Source: Mytilus galloprovincialis (Eukaryota; Mollusca; Bivalvia; Mytilida; Mytilidae). From it: a stretch of 64,000 nucleotides of DNA. Position 1 is the first letter of the stretch; each line of letters opens with the position of its first letter. The notes beneath the pieces are model-generated. The model saw only the letters and a program-made list of their open reading frames with translations, was not told the origin of the DNA and made no database searches. The DNA is taken from contig NC_134839.1 in assembly GCF_965363235.1 (NCBI RefSeq), positions 59,487,560 through 59,551,559 of the forward strand, written 5' to 3'. A program made the translations under genes and the position numbers. Shown in pieces: positions 22,336 through 36,000 of this stretch.

Positions 22336-22990
22336 TTACTGTTGTTCAGTATGGGGAAACTGTAACAGGTTTTTAGTTGAAAGTTTATTAAAATTGCAAA
22401 AAAGGGCAGCTAAAATTAGCTAGAACACAATATTCATGAACCATCTATTGAACTATTTAAGGAATCTGGAATTATTCCTGTTCCTAAGAGAATATTTGAT
22501 CACAAATCATTATTAATGTATAAATCAAAACACCAACTGGCACCAAAATATTTATCCAATCGTATTGTGCAAGTAGTAAACAATCGTATAATACTCGACT
22601 TTCATCATCGGATAATTTTATTATCCCTAAATCAAATACAGAATTATACAAATCAAGTTTTCTTTTAGTGGTCCAAAAGTGTGGAATTCATTGTCCAGTG
22701 AAATTAAAAAATCAAAAATTATATCTGCATTCAAAAACTCTTACAGGTCATTTTATTTTTAAAAGTGTTAAATTTATAAGTTAAGCCACAATGTATACCA
22801 TAGGTGTTTTTGTTGTTGTTGTTATATTACTTTATATACGTCTATTGTTTACATGTGTGTAATAGTAGATTAATTATGTTTTATTCATATTGTTAACATT
22901 GTATGTCGAGAGCCTTATTGAAAATTGGTTTAATCAAAATGTCATTATTGAGGGACTCTCTTTAAATAAAGATATTATTATTATCATTAC
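22336..22990 (+). mobile_element. 5'-truncated LINE 3' end, (ATT)n tail
   Basis: A broken frame includes LLKLQKRAAKI and later IELFKESGIIPVPKRIFDH, typical of the C-terminal region of LINE ORF2. Then comes an AT-rich 3' UTR and 'agatattattattatcatt'. It splits the right foldback arm: removing it restores 'cccactgcatttaaactc', which matches the left arm. The flanking ACTG on both sides is a possible short duplication. The tail type suggests a CR1/L2-like LINE different from the one at 15.5-20.5 kb. Confidence 0.75.
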
Positions 22991-23499
22991 TGCATTTAAA
23001 CTCTGGTGAATAGTTGTCTCATTGGCAATCATACCACATCTAACTTTATTTCAACTCAAATGTTGCGTTTTGTATACTGCAACATTGTTAATTTAGTACG
23101 CATATCCCGGAGCCCTCTTATCGGAAGCCCGAGCAAAAGCCCTTGTTCCGCGATAGAAAATTTAATTGCGAACTCCAAAAGACATATAAAATAGCTCGAA
23201 TTTCAACTCGAAATCTTAATTAATCTAAATGAGACTTAAATTCGAATCTTACTCAAATTCTACCTCAAGAAGTGACTCAAATTCAAACTTGTAACTAGAA
23301 CTCTGCCTTTAAATGTGACTCAAACTCGAAGTCCAACTCGAAACTCAATGCTAACTAGAATTTTAATTCTAAGCATGACTTGAATTCGAAAACTTACTCA
23401 AAGTTTAATTCAAATAGTAACCCGAACTTAAATTTGAACACTAATTAGATCATTCAAGGCACATACAACATGGAAATCTATCTAAAAATAGAACAGGTT

Positions 23500-24000
23500 T
23501 TTCCGAATTGGTCACGTGGTTTTACCTCATCAAGTAATGGGATAACCACATCAAAGAATGACAGGACCACATCAAAGAATGACAAGACCACATCAAATAA
23601 TGAAACAAACACATCAAGTAGCGTAAAATCGTCAAATTTTGAAACATCATTACGTAAAGTTAAAACCATATAAAGAATAGACAAATCATCATTACGAAAT
23701 AACAAAACCACATCATGTAATGAAACAACTACATTACGTTAAGTCACATACACATCAAGTAATGTTAAAACCACATTGACTAATGACACAACCATATTAA
23801 ATAATGGTGAAACCACATCGAGTAATGACAAAACCATATTAACTAATGACAAGTTAAAACGGAACCATATCGTGTAATATCGAAATATCATAAAGTCATG
23901 ACTATTCCATATTGAGTTATATTAAAACATCATCACGTAATGTCAAAACCATATTAAGTAAAGACAAAACAACATAAAGTAATATCAGAGTTCCACATAA
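23500..24000 (-). repeat. ~20-bp minisatellite block of the right foldback arm
   Basis: Units such as 'accacatcaaagaatgacaa' are the reverse complement of those at 14232-14575, with the same variant order for much of the block, showing that the arms were copied as a unit. Confidence 0.85.
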
Positions 24001-24174
24001 GACAGCTGTGGCGTTCCATAGACAGCCACTGAAAATCCGGTTCAAGACTTAGGACAGGTGCAAACAATTTCAGAATTAAACGTTTTAATGGTACCCTTAA
24101 ACCTATCACTTTGTATGACAGATGTTAATTGCGTTTTCACTGGTGTCAAAATGCTCTATGTAATTTCCATGCGG

Positions 24175-24640
24175 CTATCTCGCAATAAACTCGGTAGAAC
24201 AAGAATGTGTCCATAGTACACGGATGCCCCACTTGCACTATCATTTTCTATGTTCAGTGGACCGTGAAATTGGGGTCAAAACTTTAATTTGGAATTAAAA
24301 TTAGAAAGATCACATCATAGGGAGCATGTGTACTAAGTTTCAAGTTGATGTAACTTTAACTTCATCAAAAACTACCATGACCAAAAACTTTAACCTGAAC
24401 TTCGCACTATCATTTTCTATGTTCAGTATTCCATGAAATTGGGGTCAAAACTATAATTTGGCATTAAAATTAGAAAGATCTTATCATGGGGAACATGTGT
24501 ACTAAGTTTCAAGTTAATTGGACTTCAACTTCTTCAAAAACTACCTTGACCAAAAACTTTAACCTCGCACGGACGGACGGACGAACGAACGGAGACACAG
24601 ACCAGAAAACATAATGCCCCTCTACTATCGTAGGTTTTTT
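24175..24640 (+). repeat. Bivalve repeat 'ggacggacggacgaacgaac' family with internal duplication
   Basis: Two ~160-bp internal units each contain 'tatcattttctatgttcagt', 'gtgtactaagtttcaagtt' and 'ccaaaaactttaacct'. The element ends with a GGAC/GAAC run and 'cagaccagaaaacataatgc'. A shorter copy is at 44526-44850. Confidence 0.8.
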
Positions 24641-26399
24641 TTTATTATTTTTACGAAACCAGGGATGAGGCAATCACAATGAGAATACATTTAGGGGTTG
24701 GTCAGCGTTAGAAGAGAGTCAGCAGTATTTGACTTAAAACTCCTATTTTCTGGTCTAGGCGATCTACCAAATTACATGTTATGATTGTAAATTCATTTTT
24801 GATATCATCTCGCCATGCATCTAAAGGTTTAGTATCCGTTATGAGGAATCATGGGCAATTGAACAAAACCAATGTATGTGTTTGTATATTTATTAAAAAG
24901 ATCACCCATATAAACTAAATCTAAACTAGACAATACTAGAACATAATAATAAGGATTCAGATATGAATCAAACTTCATTCATCTATGAATATAACAGTCG
25001 ATTCCAATAATTTCATCAGTCTGACAAGTCGAATTGATAGACATATGACCGAAGGAATTACCGGTCATCAATTTGCCGGTTTCATTTTGTACACAGGTTA
25101 TGGAAGTGAAGGCTGGCTACTATACTAGTTAAGTAGATAAATATGCCCGGTATATATCTATTCCGCTATGAAAATATACTGAATTATAATTATTAAATTC
25201 TAGTTAAATGGAATCTAACAAAAATGATAGGCCCAATTCAACTTGAAATCAAAAGTCTCAAGGAGTTATATGTATCTCCGAGTTTTCATCTTGTACGTCA
25301 GGTAAACAAATTTTTAAAGTTTGAAACCATTTTAAGAGAATTCATGGTTATTCAGGACATCTGAAAATTGCAACTATGATTCTTAAACAAAATTTAACTT
25401 CTTATTGAGCGTTTCTTAAATTCGGTAGTTTATCTTTTAAAAGAAAACTATATCACCTTGAAGCCTATATTTACAAACATTTGTCTGAAAATGTTATGAC
25501 AAGGATTAAACTTTACAAAATACCAATTCCTCTGTTCGTGATGTTTCTATAAGTGTTTCTCAAGAGAATTTGCTGCAATAAAGTATGAATTTAGGTCAAA
25601 GACAAAGAAATACTGTCTTTATGTCATCGGATGGGCCTTAATGAATATATCAATAGGAGGTCGCTCTATAACGACATTTTCCCCGCACCCTTTGTGTAAT
25701 CTTGAGTATGGGCTCAATCGGAAAGTCTTCTAATGTTTTGTTATTTTTATTTTAATTGTCAAAATCAGAGATAATATCGTATAAAATTGCATGGAGCCAT
25801 ACTTAAATTTAACAAAACGACAGTAAATAGGAGTCTACTTTATAATAATTGTAAACTATTAAAAGTTTCAATAAATGAGTCTTAGTTTTACACGTTTCTT
25901 GAGATTTGATGTTTGAAATAAGGTCATTATTTTTTTAACCTCATGTTCGTGATGATTTAGTTGGATGAAAACCGGTAAGTGTGTATTTCAATTTGAAATC
26001 AGTGTTTGTGCTTTAATAAAATTTGTCAAAGTTCGGAAAAGATCCGGCGATTCATGGCTTTAAGTTTGTAAAAACATTTATTTAATCAAGACAACAATAA
26101 GATATTGTAAAACGTCTGCGTCCCAATCCTCCCGTTTGAATCCGATTCTGTTCTGATTTGTAATTATTGCATGATTAAAAAATGAATTAATCTGTCTCTT
26201 CTCTCGAGTTCGATCAAAGAATATCATACAGTGAACCGATGTCTGACATTGTTCCGAATTTGATAGTCACGATTGTAAGTCAACTAGAGAAAATCGGCTG
26301 AGTATTACGAACAACACGAATGCATCTAACTATCAAGGGTACTTGGCTGACAAATACCGATCATTCCCGATCATTAAGACTTAGTAACGAACGTATATG
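24641..26399. other. Non-coding stretch
   Basis: AT-rich sequence with no supported gene, no tandem repeat and no inverted repeat that I can see on either strand. Confidence 0.4.
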
Positions 26400-26748
26400 A
26401 AGCTAGGTTCACACTGCCGATCAGATCAACTCGATCAAGCCAGATCAAGACAAATTACGTGATCGGGAGACTGGTCTGACTCAATCGACAAGGATGTTCG
26501 GGATAGTATACCCTACTCGTCATCGGTCTGACCATCTACCCGAGAGTTTTTGACATGTCAAAAACAATCGAGTAAGCACCGAGAAGCAAGTAACTCGAGA
26601 AGAGATCGAGAATTCGTCGAGTAGCGGTCGAATTGATCGGAAAAGGACCGTGTAGAGATCGAGATTGGTCAGACCAGTGTCCCGATCACGTAATTTGTCT
26701 TGATCTGGCTTGATCGAGTTGATCTGATCGGCAGTGTGAACCTAGCTT
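26400..26748. mobile_element. 349-bp GATC-rich MITE with 81-bp terminal inverted repeats
   Basis: The left arm 26400-26480 begins AAGCTAGGTTCACACTGCCG. The right arm 26668-26748 is its reverse complement with one mismatch (G/C at the tenth base after the conserved GATC). The interior is dense in GATCG and TCGAG. No clear target-site duplication. Superfamily not assigned. Confidence 0.9.
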
Positions 26749-27071
26749 AAATTACTGTGTTCAGACAATGATGCCACATTTCAGATTATTGAGGATAATT
26801 ATACGTCTTTTTCACTTTTCGTGTCAAATCTTGTTACACGGGAGCCATAATCGGCTATGTTCAACTCCGCATTACATTGTATGAACAGTGTTGTTTTCAA
26901 TGGACGAGAATGTAACCCACTAAAACAATACAATATAAAAGGACATGTGTGGGTTTGTAATATATGTATCCTATCAGTATGAAAGAAACATATCATTAAT
27001 ACTTCTGTTCAGTTGACCCTGTCAAACAGATCAGAAATTATTTCAGGTATTGTGAAAATGAATGTTTTTAT

Positions 27072-30000
27072 TCATTCTAAATAATCACCGAAAACTGGAC
27101 TTTTGTATCTAGATGATATGAATATATTGTGTAATGTTGCATAATTCGGCAATTCTTTTAAACCTAATATCTTATAAACATTTTTGCAATTTTTGTCAAA
27201 TGATTTAACGACTTTAACATTGATATATTTTCTCCATAAATTGGCTGTTAATGTTGAATTTCTTCTGACAGTGTCATAGTATCCATTACTGTAGCCTGCC
27301 TTTGTATGACTTCCTAGCCACGATTCAAAATGTGCTGGTTCAGTTAATCCCAAAAATCGAAAAAGACTCCTTGCTGCTTTTAATGGTTGTTCTGCCACTG
27401 TTTCGTACAATATTGTTTTTATTCTGTCGGGATAAAGTGCTTTTAACCTGAATCCAACTTTTAGGTCCGACTTTAAATTATCACAATTACTTCGTGTAAT
27501 CGCATCTAGGTCATTTTGATTCTTTAGGAAATATCCATTTTTCCTTGATTGATAAGAACCTCTAGGATCACGAATTAAATGTATAATCTTCAACTGTGGA
27601 AATTCTTCTATTAGCTTTTCTGCTACTTTCATATTCATTCTAATAGTTTTAATCATCCTTACGGATTTTCTACATTTATCCTGGAAATCTAAAAGACAAT
27701 TGTATTGTGTATTATAATGTCTGCAATGGTCAAACCGATGCATTGTGCTACTCTTGTTTGAGGAGCGGAAGTACGAAATTGGCACATGAAGTAAATCACA
27801 TTTATAAAATTTGGCTAAGTCATCTAAAATGCCATCGATATTCTCTCGCCTTCCCTTTTGTTTCCTGAAACACATAAAAAGCGGAATGTTTAATTAGAAC
27901 ATGACATTCATAGCAAGTTTACCTTAACTTGACATTTTGCTTTATAAACCATAGATACATTCAGAAAGTCAAACAACTGTTTACTGGTAACAACTATAAG
28001 TATGTGCAGGTTTGGACAAGTTTGATTAAAAAAATGTGTCACCTTGAAAAGCTAATAAGACAAAAATGCACGTGTTGTCAGGATAAGCATAATTATCACA
28101 ATCGTAACTCAAAACATAGAAAAACAGATAAAAAAACAACACACACACACTTAACACTTGTTTTATATAAATATATAATCGTTTGTTTTTCGACTTGTAA
28201 GATACACATGTACTAGTATTGATTAGGAAATATGGTTATTAAACATTATTACTATAGACAATTTGTAATTCAGACCTATTTAGACGTACTTCATGTAAAA
28301 ATGTCAATTTTAATGGAGTCAAAGTATGTTGCATGTTGAATAGTTCCTACGTCATTTGACTTATATAATTATAGAATAAACCATTATAATATTAAATACT
28401 TATGTTCAATCACATTGCTCTATTTGCAATACTATATCACAGAAGAAGTTGAATAAATTCGAACATAACAGTACTTTAGCTTTATATATTAGACTTAGAT
28501 CGACGCCCGTATCTCTAATAGTTTTTTTATATAGACGTCCAACCACGGGGGGGTAACTTCGATATTTTTTTGGTAGGGGTGTGCCATTTTTGCCTCAAAA
28601 AACGTACCCATTTTAATATTACATTCACTGAAATTCAGTACCTATAGTTATATAAATATTTAATAAAGAATGACCTATACTTATATACAATACACCTTAT
28701 CGCTATTCCCGGCTGACCCGTCCGCTTGAACTTTTGACGTCAACAACAATCACTTTTCCATTGTGGCGTCAGACATTTTGTTTTATGACGTCAAAATTTT
28801 ACGGGAACCTGTGTGATTTCCAGCAATGGCGGACAAATAGCGATAAGGTGTATATTTAAAATATGACCCATGCTCATAATTCATAAATATACTGGTCAGC
28901 TACCCTTAAGTTTTTATATATGAATTGACATTCTTAATAGCATATTTATATATGATATGTAGATCATACCCCAAATCAATATACAGTTATCAAACGTAAA
29001 TGCATTTTAATATAGGATGTCATTAAAAAGGAGGGTCATTTTTATATAAAATCTCGCAAAATTATGACCCATATTTTTGGCACATCCCCGTATACCCAAT
29101 AATAGGAAGTAACCCCCCCCCCCCCCCCGTGCGTCCAACGTTATTTTATGTTCTAAATTATTACTATAAGTCGAAGTAAATGTATGGTAGGGATTATCAT
29201 TTACAGGAGGACACTATATCATGTATATATAGCTATTCTGTTTATGAATTGCTCAAAAAACGAGAAACAAATGCTTTGAGTTCTAAAGAGATGTCTGGAG
29301 ACGCGACTGTTTTTTTTTTTCACTCCAGTTACTGGACGACACAATTAAGCGTAACTATTTGAATCGAAGTTGAAACATTTTTAGCGACATTACAGTTCGT
29401 CTCCCCTTTCAAAAAATTTAAATCACAAATATTCTCTTGACCAGAAGCTTTATTTTTCGAATGATGTATATTAAAATTAACAGTGAAATATTATATAATT
29501 ATAAATTTAATACAATAAATACCTGCATGTTCCGTTGATCGTATGACAAACTGAGTCCATTGTAAAATAATGCTGACCTTTCACATAAGGTTTTAATGGT
29601 TCATATATATAGAACATATCTGCTGCTTGCTGAATAAGGTCCGCAGTGAATGTTGATCCACTGCGCAAGTATGTTACTAATAAAACTAGAGTTTGATTGG
29701 AACTTTTCATTTTCTTTAGAATTGATGAAATGTTAGAAGAATGTTTTTGAAATTCATTTTCTTCTTTTAAAGTTCTCTCTTTCTCTGTATAATTATTGGT
29801 CAAATGTTGTCCAGGTCTGTAATTTGATGTGTTATCCAGTAAAGGAATTCTTTCTTTCTTTTTCTTTGACAACATAATGTCAATATTTGAATTCACAATA
29901 TCTTGAAAGTTAATAAAATTTCCATTTGAATTTCTATCTTTAGATGAAAAGTTTAACAGTTTTGATCTCTTTGATATGGATGAAGTTGTAGATTTCTCTA

Positions 30001-33000
30001 TTGTAGGCCCTGGATTTGTAGATTGACTGAACTTTTGTAAATTGTTTTCATTAAACGTTTCAACATCAACTGCTGAGTGAAGGCTTCTAGATTCAATGTC
30101 TTTTACGTCATATTTGATGTAACTTTCAATATGGCGATTCTGAAGATAACGCATTTGTTGAACTGAAAAAAAGGAGATAGTTAAATTAATTGCAGGATGC
30201 ATTACGTGTACTACTTGTATACTTTTGGCTAATGTTCGTTTTGATTTTAATTCATTTCAATGAGATAAAAGAGGGGTGAAAGATACCAGAGGGACAATCA
30301 AACTCATAGGTTGAAAATAAACTACTGTAACAACGCCATGGCTAAAAAATTAAAAGACAAACAGACAAATAATAGTACACAACACACAACATAGAAAACT
30401 AAAGATTAAGCAACACGAACCCCACCAAAAAAATGGTTTTAACATGTACTACTTAATAGAATAGAGAATTTTAGAAGGGAATAATCAAAGAGACAACAAC
30501 CCGACATAAAGAAAACAACTGTCCGAAGCCATCAATGACATCAATGGGTGATCAACCTAGCGAGAAAATACCTCACAAAAAGGCGGGCTTGAGAGCTGGC
30601 TCATTACCAATACTGTATACCTTCTCAGCTAAATGAACGCCAAAACAAACACTGAAACATGCAAATGAACCAAAATTTTAAAAAATTCCACAAGACTAAC
30701 ATGCTAAAGGTTTTTGACAAAGTTTTTGTTCATTTCACGTGTTTTTAAATCGTATACTTCGCTTAAATACGGCAAATTTCAACGCAAATCGACGTATACC
30801 TACAAATTAAAAATGATACTGCATATTCCGCTATTTACGTTTCTGATTTATGGGCTTTTATTCATTACAAAATTCGTAAGGGTTCCGCTGAACCCGGTGT
30901 CTTGCCTACTTTTGCTGTTAATCGCAGGCTAAACAAAATTGAGGGAAAAAATCAATGAAAATATTACTCTCGATACTATCTTTTGATTGTAAGAAACTTC
31001 TTATCTGTCCAAGTTTGGTAAAAATCCAGGATAGTTTTTTAATCTACTAAATGTTTTTAAAAAATTAACTGTAGACTGAATGTAATATTAACTGGAAGAA
31101 AAACTAAGGTCAATTATAAGTAAAATACGGATAAACAAGTACAAAATTTAAACAAAATTTTAAAAACTTTAACCACATAGTGAATATTTGTGGACGCCGT
31201 CGCCGACCACGATATGACAGTGAGGAGTTACGGAACTTTATTCTTTGAAAAAGCGACGGGCGCGTCGTGCGCTCATAGCGCAGCTTTTTTGTTGTTGTAA
31301 TTTTGCCTTTCTGATCATTTAAGGTGTTAAAGTTTCTTTATATATTATACTTATCTCAGATTATTAGTAAAAAAGACACAAACATGGGGAAACTTTGGAT
31401 ATTTATCTGATATTAAATCAAATATTGTATTGTCATATAAACTTTACAGTTTGTGACCAACATATATTAACACAATAAACATACATATTAAACATACACA
31501 ATAACAACAGCATCAAAATGTTTTAACAACAAATAGGTTGTTAAGAGTCCCCTGCCCTCAGTTCTAATGACTTTTTCAAGAAGGATCCTAACTTATTTGT
31601 TTGTAAAGGCGATGATGGATTTAGTAAATATTGAATTTTTTCTTCTTCATTTAAATTATTAAAGTTATTATTTTCAGTACATATGTGATGAAAAAATTAA
31701 TTTCTTAGAGTTTTATTATACTCACAATATAGTAAAAAATGTTTCTCATCCTCTAGTATTTTACATTTATGGCAAAATCGTTCTTCTCTTGGGATTTTAA
31801 AATATCTCCCCTTTTCAATCAAGAGGGAGTGATCACTTACTCTAAATTTAGTGATTAATCTCCTTATCTGAAAATTAGATGTATTTAGATAAGATTCTAG
31901 TTTGTAATCTTTTTTAAGTTTTTTATAAAGAAAAAATTTACTTTTATCATCAATGTTTTGAAATTTAGTTTGAATTAAATCTTCATATCTATTTTTCATT
32001 TTTAACTTTATATCGTTCTTTTATTTTATTTACATCTTTTGTGTCCTTACAAGTAGAAAGAATATTAAGGTCAACATTAGTCTCTTTAACAATATTTTTT
32101 GCATATGTATACCATGAGTAAGTTCCTGTCAAATCTAGAGACTGTGCTGGAGAAAAAGCTTCCTTTATCAATGGATTAATATTATTATTATATAGTCTAG
32201 CTAAATATAAAAGGGTTTGTGTTTTAATAAAACATTCTATAGGCAATCTCCCTAATTCAACTTTTGCTCCTAAATTGGATGCATTTTTTCTTATTCCTAG
32301 AGTAGATTTACAAAATTTAAGATGCATATTTTCAATGGGGGTTTTGTCTATAAAATCAAGTTGATTAATTTCTTTTCCTGAAGATAAGACTCTGTTTTGG
32401 CTCGATGAAAAGAAATATGTTACTTCTGAATTATAGGTCATAATTGGTTTTACTAAAGAATCAAAAAGATTATTTGCTACTTTTATAGGTAGATTATTCA
32501 ATGATTTAGTATAGGATTTTATTGCAAAAAATACTTTTTTTGCCTTTTTTGTCAACTCTAAAGTACTTTGTGATAAATTTCCATTACATTATTTTATCAA
32601 CATTCCCAAAAATGAATATTCTGTTACACTCTCTATGGCTTTATTCTCATAGTAAATATGTGATGTTTTACTATTATGTTTTGACTGACTAAAAATCATG
32701 GATTTAGTTTTGTTTGTATTCAAAGAGAGTTGCCATTTGTTACAATATAATGTAACATTATTTAAACTGTTTTGAAGACCCTCTTTTGATTCTGACAGGA
32801 TTAAAAGATCATCCGCAAAAAGGAGGCATCCCACCTTACTATTTTTATCCATTTATCTATAATAATATTCAAGATAATTAACAAAATCTGCAATATTTTC
32901 TTAAAATTACCAATTCAGGGGCAGCAACCCAACAACGGATTGTCTGGTTCGTCTGAAAATTTCAAGACAGATAAATTTTAACCTGATGAACATGGTTACC

Positions 33001-36000
33001 CCTACATGTATATAAGATTTGCTCTAAATGCTTTAATTTCAAAGATATAAGCCAAAAGCAACATTTTGCCTCCATGTTCTTTTTAAGCAATGAAAGCCAT
33101 GTTGGTTGGAAGGCAGGAATGTCGGACACATTTTTTAAACCCGAATGATGGTTGTGGCCAAGTTTGATTAAATTTGGCCTTGTTATTTCAGAGGAGAAGT
33201 TAAAGCCTCGGTCACACCGTAAAGCTTCGGTCACACCTTATAATGGATAGCTCGAACGGATGCCTAACGGATAACTTTTTTTCAATCCGTTCATGTCCGT
33301 TAGACGTCCGTTCTTATCCGTTAGACGTCCGTCCATATCCGTTGCATGTCCGTTTAGCGTACGTTTTATTCGTCGACGTCCGTTCTGTCCGGTGGAAAAT
33401 TTTGAGCATATTCAAAACTTTGAACGGACGTCCAACAGATGATATGTTCGTTGAACGTCCGGTAGGCGTCCGTTTTGTACGGTACCAAACTCCATTCGGG
33501 TCATACTTCCCTTTCTCTACAAAGAAAGTTTGGTACGGTACTCGTCCGTTTCGTTTCCGTTTAGTATCCGTTACGTGTTCGTTATACATCCGTTGGAAGT
33601 CTGGCAGATAAATTCACCAACGGATTTCTAACGGACGTCTAACGGATAAAACGGTTGTTGAACGAATGTGAAACGGACTTCTACCAGACGTATAACGGAT
33701 AAAACGGGATGATGAACGGATCTGAAACAGCTAATTGCCAACTGAAAATTTCGCGTCAGAAATTGCCAATTAGATATTTTAGGTTCATGAATTCTTGTTA
33801 TTCATAATCAATCTTAGAGTTCGACATCCGTTCTGTCCGGTACGTTTCTGTTTCTCGTACGTTGCATATCCGGTGTATGTCCGTTATGCATTCGTTACGC
33901 GTCCGTTTTATTTGGTCAGTACATCAACCGACTCCCAACGGACAACAGTTTTGTCATCGGACTACTTTTATTTTCTTCCGTAAGGCGTCCGTTCGTGCTA
34001 TCCTGTGAGGTGTGACCGAGGCTTAACGTACGACGACGACGGACACCGAACGCCAAGTGATGAGAAATATCGATTGTTCATTTGGGTCATTTGGGCCAAA
34101 TGAGTTAAAAAGATTGAAAGAGTCCATATACCAGAAGAGAGTCAAATTAACTTCTAGCATCACCTTGTATGTTTGTCTTTTTATATAGATTTTCATCATT
34201 TTAAATTGTGGAAGTTTGTTGAATCAATTTTTCTATGGAAGATTAATCATAAAAGAATGAATTTTGTATCAAATAAACCGACAGAGATGATTTGAGTTGT
34301 GTAAAGAATTTACAAAGCTATTTTACGATATATATAAATCAAAGTTTGATATATGTTTTTGCAACGTAAATATGAAATAAATTGACCATTAATCTGTCTT
34401 TTCTACTTGGCATGCATCAATACATCTTTGTAAACAAGCCAAAGTTTAGCCCACTTAAACAGTGAAATCTTTAAATTTCACTAATTTAAAAACAACTCTC
34501 AATTTAATATATTCTGCATTATTAGTTCAATTCAATTCAATATTTTATTTAAGTCTCATATCTCAATAATATATCATACAACATTACATTAAATGTAAAA
34601 ATATATAAATATAAAAAGAGAGCCATTCTGTACAGAATTACAAGAGACTATAACATTAACAAGAGGCTGTCACAACGACAGCAAACCGGATTTATTAATA
34701 TTTATTTGTGTCCTGGCAATATCACAAGAACCATTACTGATGAATGGTGAAAGTGAAAATCGTCAATATCAAATTTGACCTCTAATTTGCCATCAGTAAC
34801 AACATATAAAAATTTCAAAAGCTTTGGTTGAATGGTTCATGAGAAAATGCACGAACACGACTGGAAACACCATTTTTCAATCTTTCAAGAACCATAACTC
34901 CTGAACGGTAAAAGTCAAAATCGCCATTATTGAACTTGACCTCCATTTTGTCATCAGTAACAACATATTAAAATTTCGGAAGCTTAGGTAGAACAGTTCA
35001 TGCGTAAATGCACGGACACGACTGGAAACTCCATTTTTCAATCTTTCAAGAACCATAACTCCTGAACGGTAAAAGTCAAAATCGCCATTATTGAACTTGA
35101 CCTTCATTTAGTTGTCAGTAACAACATATTAAAATTTTAAAAGCTTTGGTTGAACGGTTCATGAGTTAATGCACGGACAACATTTGATGACGCCCGCCCG
35201 CCCGCCCGCCGTACATCCCCAAATCAATAACCGACATTTTTGTCACAAAAATCCGGTTAAAAATTATATAAAGAATACATCTATTATAAAACATATTGAC
35301 AATAACATTATTTACAGTATAAAACATTTCTACGTCTATTTAAAATTAGATTACAGGCTTTGTGGCACAGCTACGAATCATATTATTATCTGTAAATAAA
35401 AACACTAATTTCTGTTTATCATCAAAAGACATAAAATCACTATTAAAATGTGTTGCTTCATCAAATATTTTTTTTTTCTAAAATCGTCATATAGAAGACA
35501 CGACAAAAATAACATGGGCTTCATCTTCTAAAATATTCATACAATTCTCACAGACTCGATCTTTTAAAATGAATTTTTCAAATCTTCCCGTCTCTATTCT
35601 TAGTGGTGCTACACCACATCGAAATTTGGCAAAAGAACTCCTTTGCGAAAATGGCATTGGAATTTTACAATAAGTTTCCGTTTCAAAACTGTTCTTAAAT
35701 AGATTATATGTACGAAGTTTGTAACCACCTTTACCAGATAAAGCTTTCTCTGATTGTAAATTGCCTTGCTGTTCGACATATTTACTACCTAGACATTTTA
35801 GACGTAACAGTATTGACAACTGAAGTACTATCAACATATTCTGTAATGATATACAAATGTTCTGCATTATACTCAGAAAATGTTTTCCTTACATAAAAAT
35901 TCCAATTTTTTATACAGTTTTGTTTTTTACTCATAATGTCTGCCCACATGAAAAGTCTAAGATTGCGAATTGAATCTGTCATAAGAATGATTATCACCGC

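Larger units (their letters stand above)
12962..24017. mobile_element. Foldback-like element nest with long inverted arms (left 12962-15486, right 22262-24017)
   Basis: The right arm is the reverse complement of the left once later insertions are skipped. Both outer ends read GGAACGCCACAGCTGTCTTA. Inside each arm comes a block of ~20-bp repeats ('tcattactcgatgtggtttt' type), then a block of shorter 'aactcgaa' repeats, then a mussel 'gccaatgagacaacta' segment. The left arm contains insertions at 13098-13314, 13403-14230 and 14712-15035; the right arm lacks these but has a LINE fragment at about 22336-22990. The 6.8-kb spacer holds a LINE (15.5-20.5 kb) and other repeats. Long inverted arms made of tandem repeats define foldback (FB)-type transposons; membership is inferred. 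I found no clear target-site duplication and no transposase. Confidence 0.75.

Noticed and set aside
33243-33611. 122-codon frame with repeated DVRSYPLDVR words
   Set aside because: It lies in the TCCGTT-rich MITE and reflects the word repeats.
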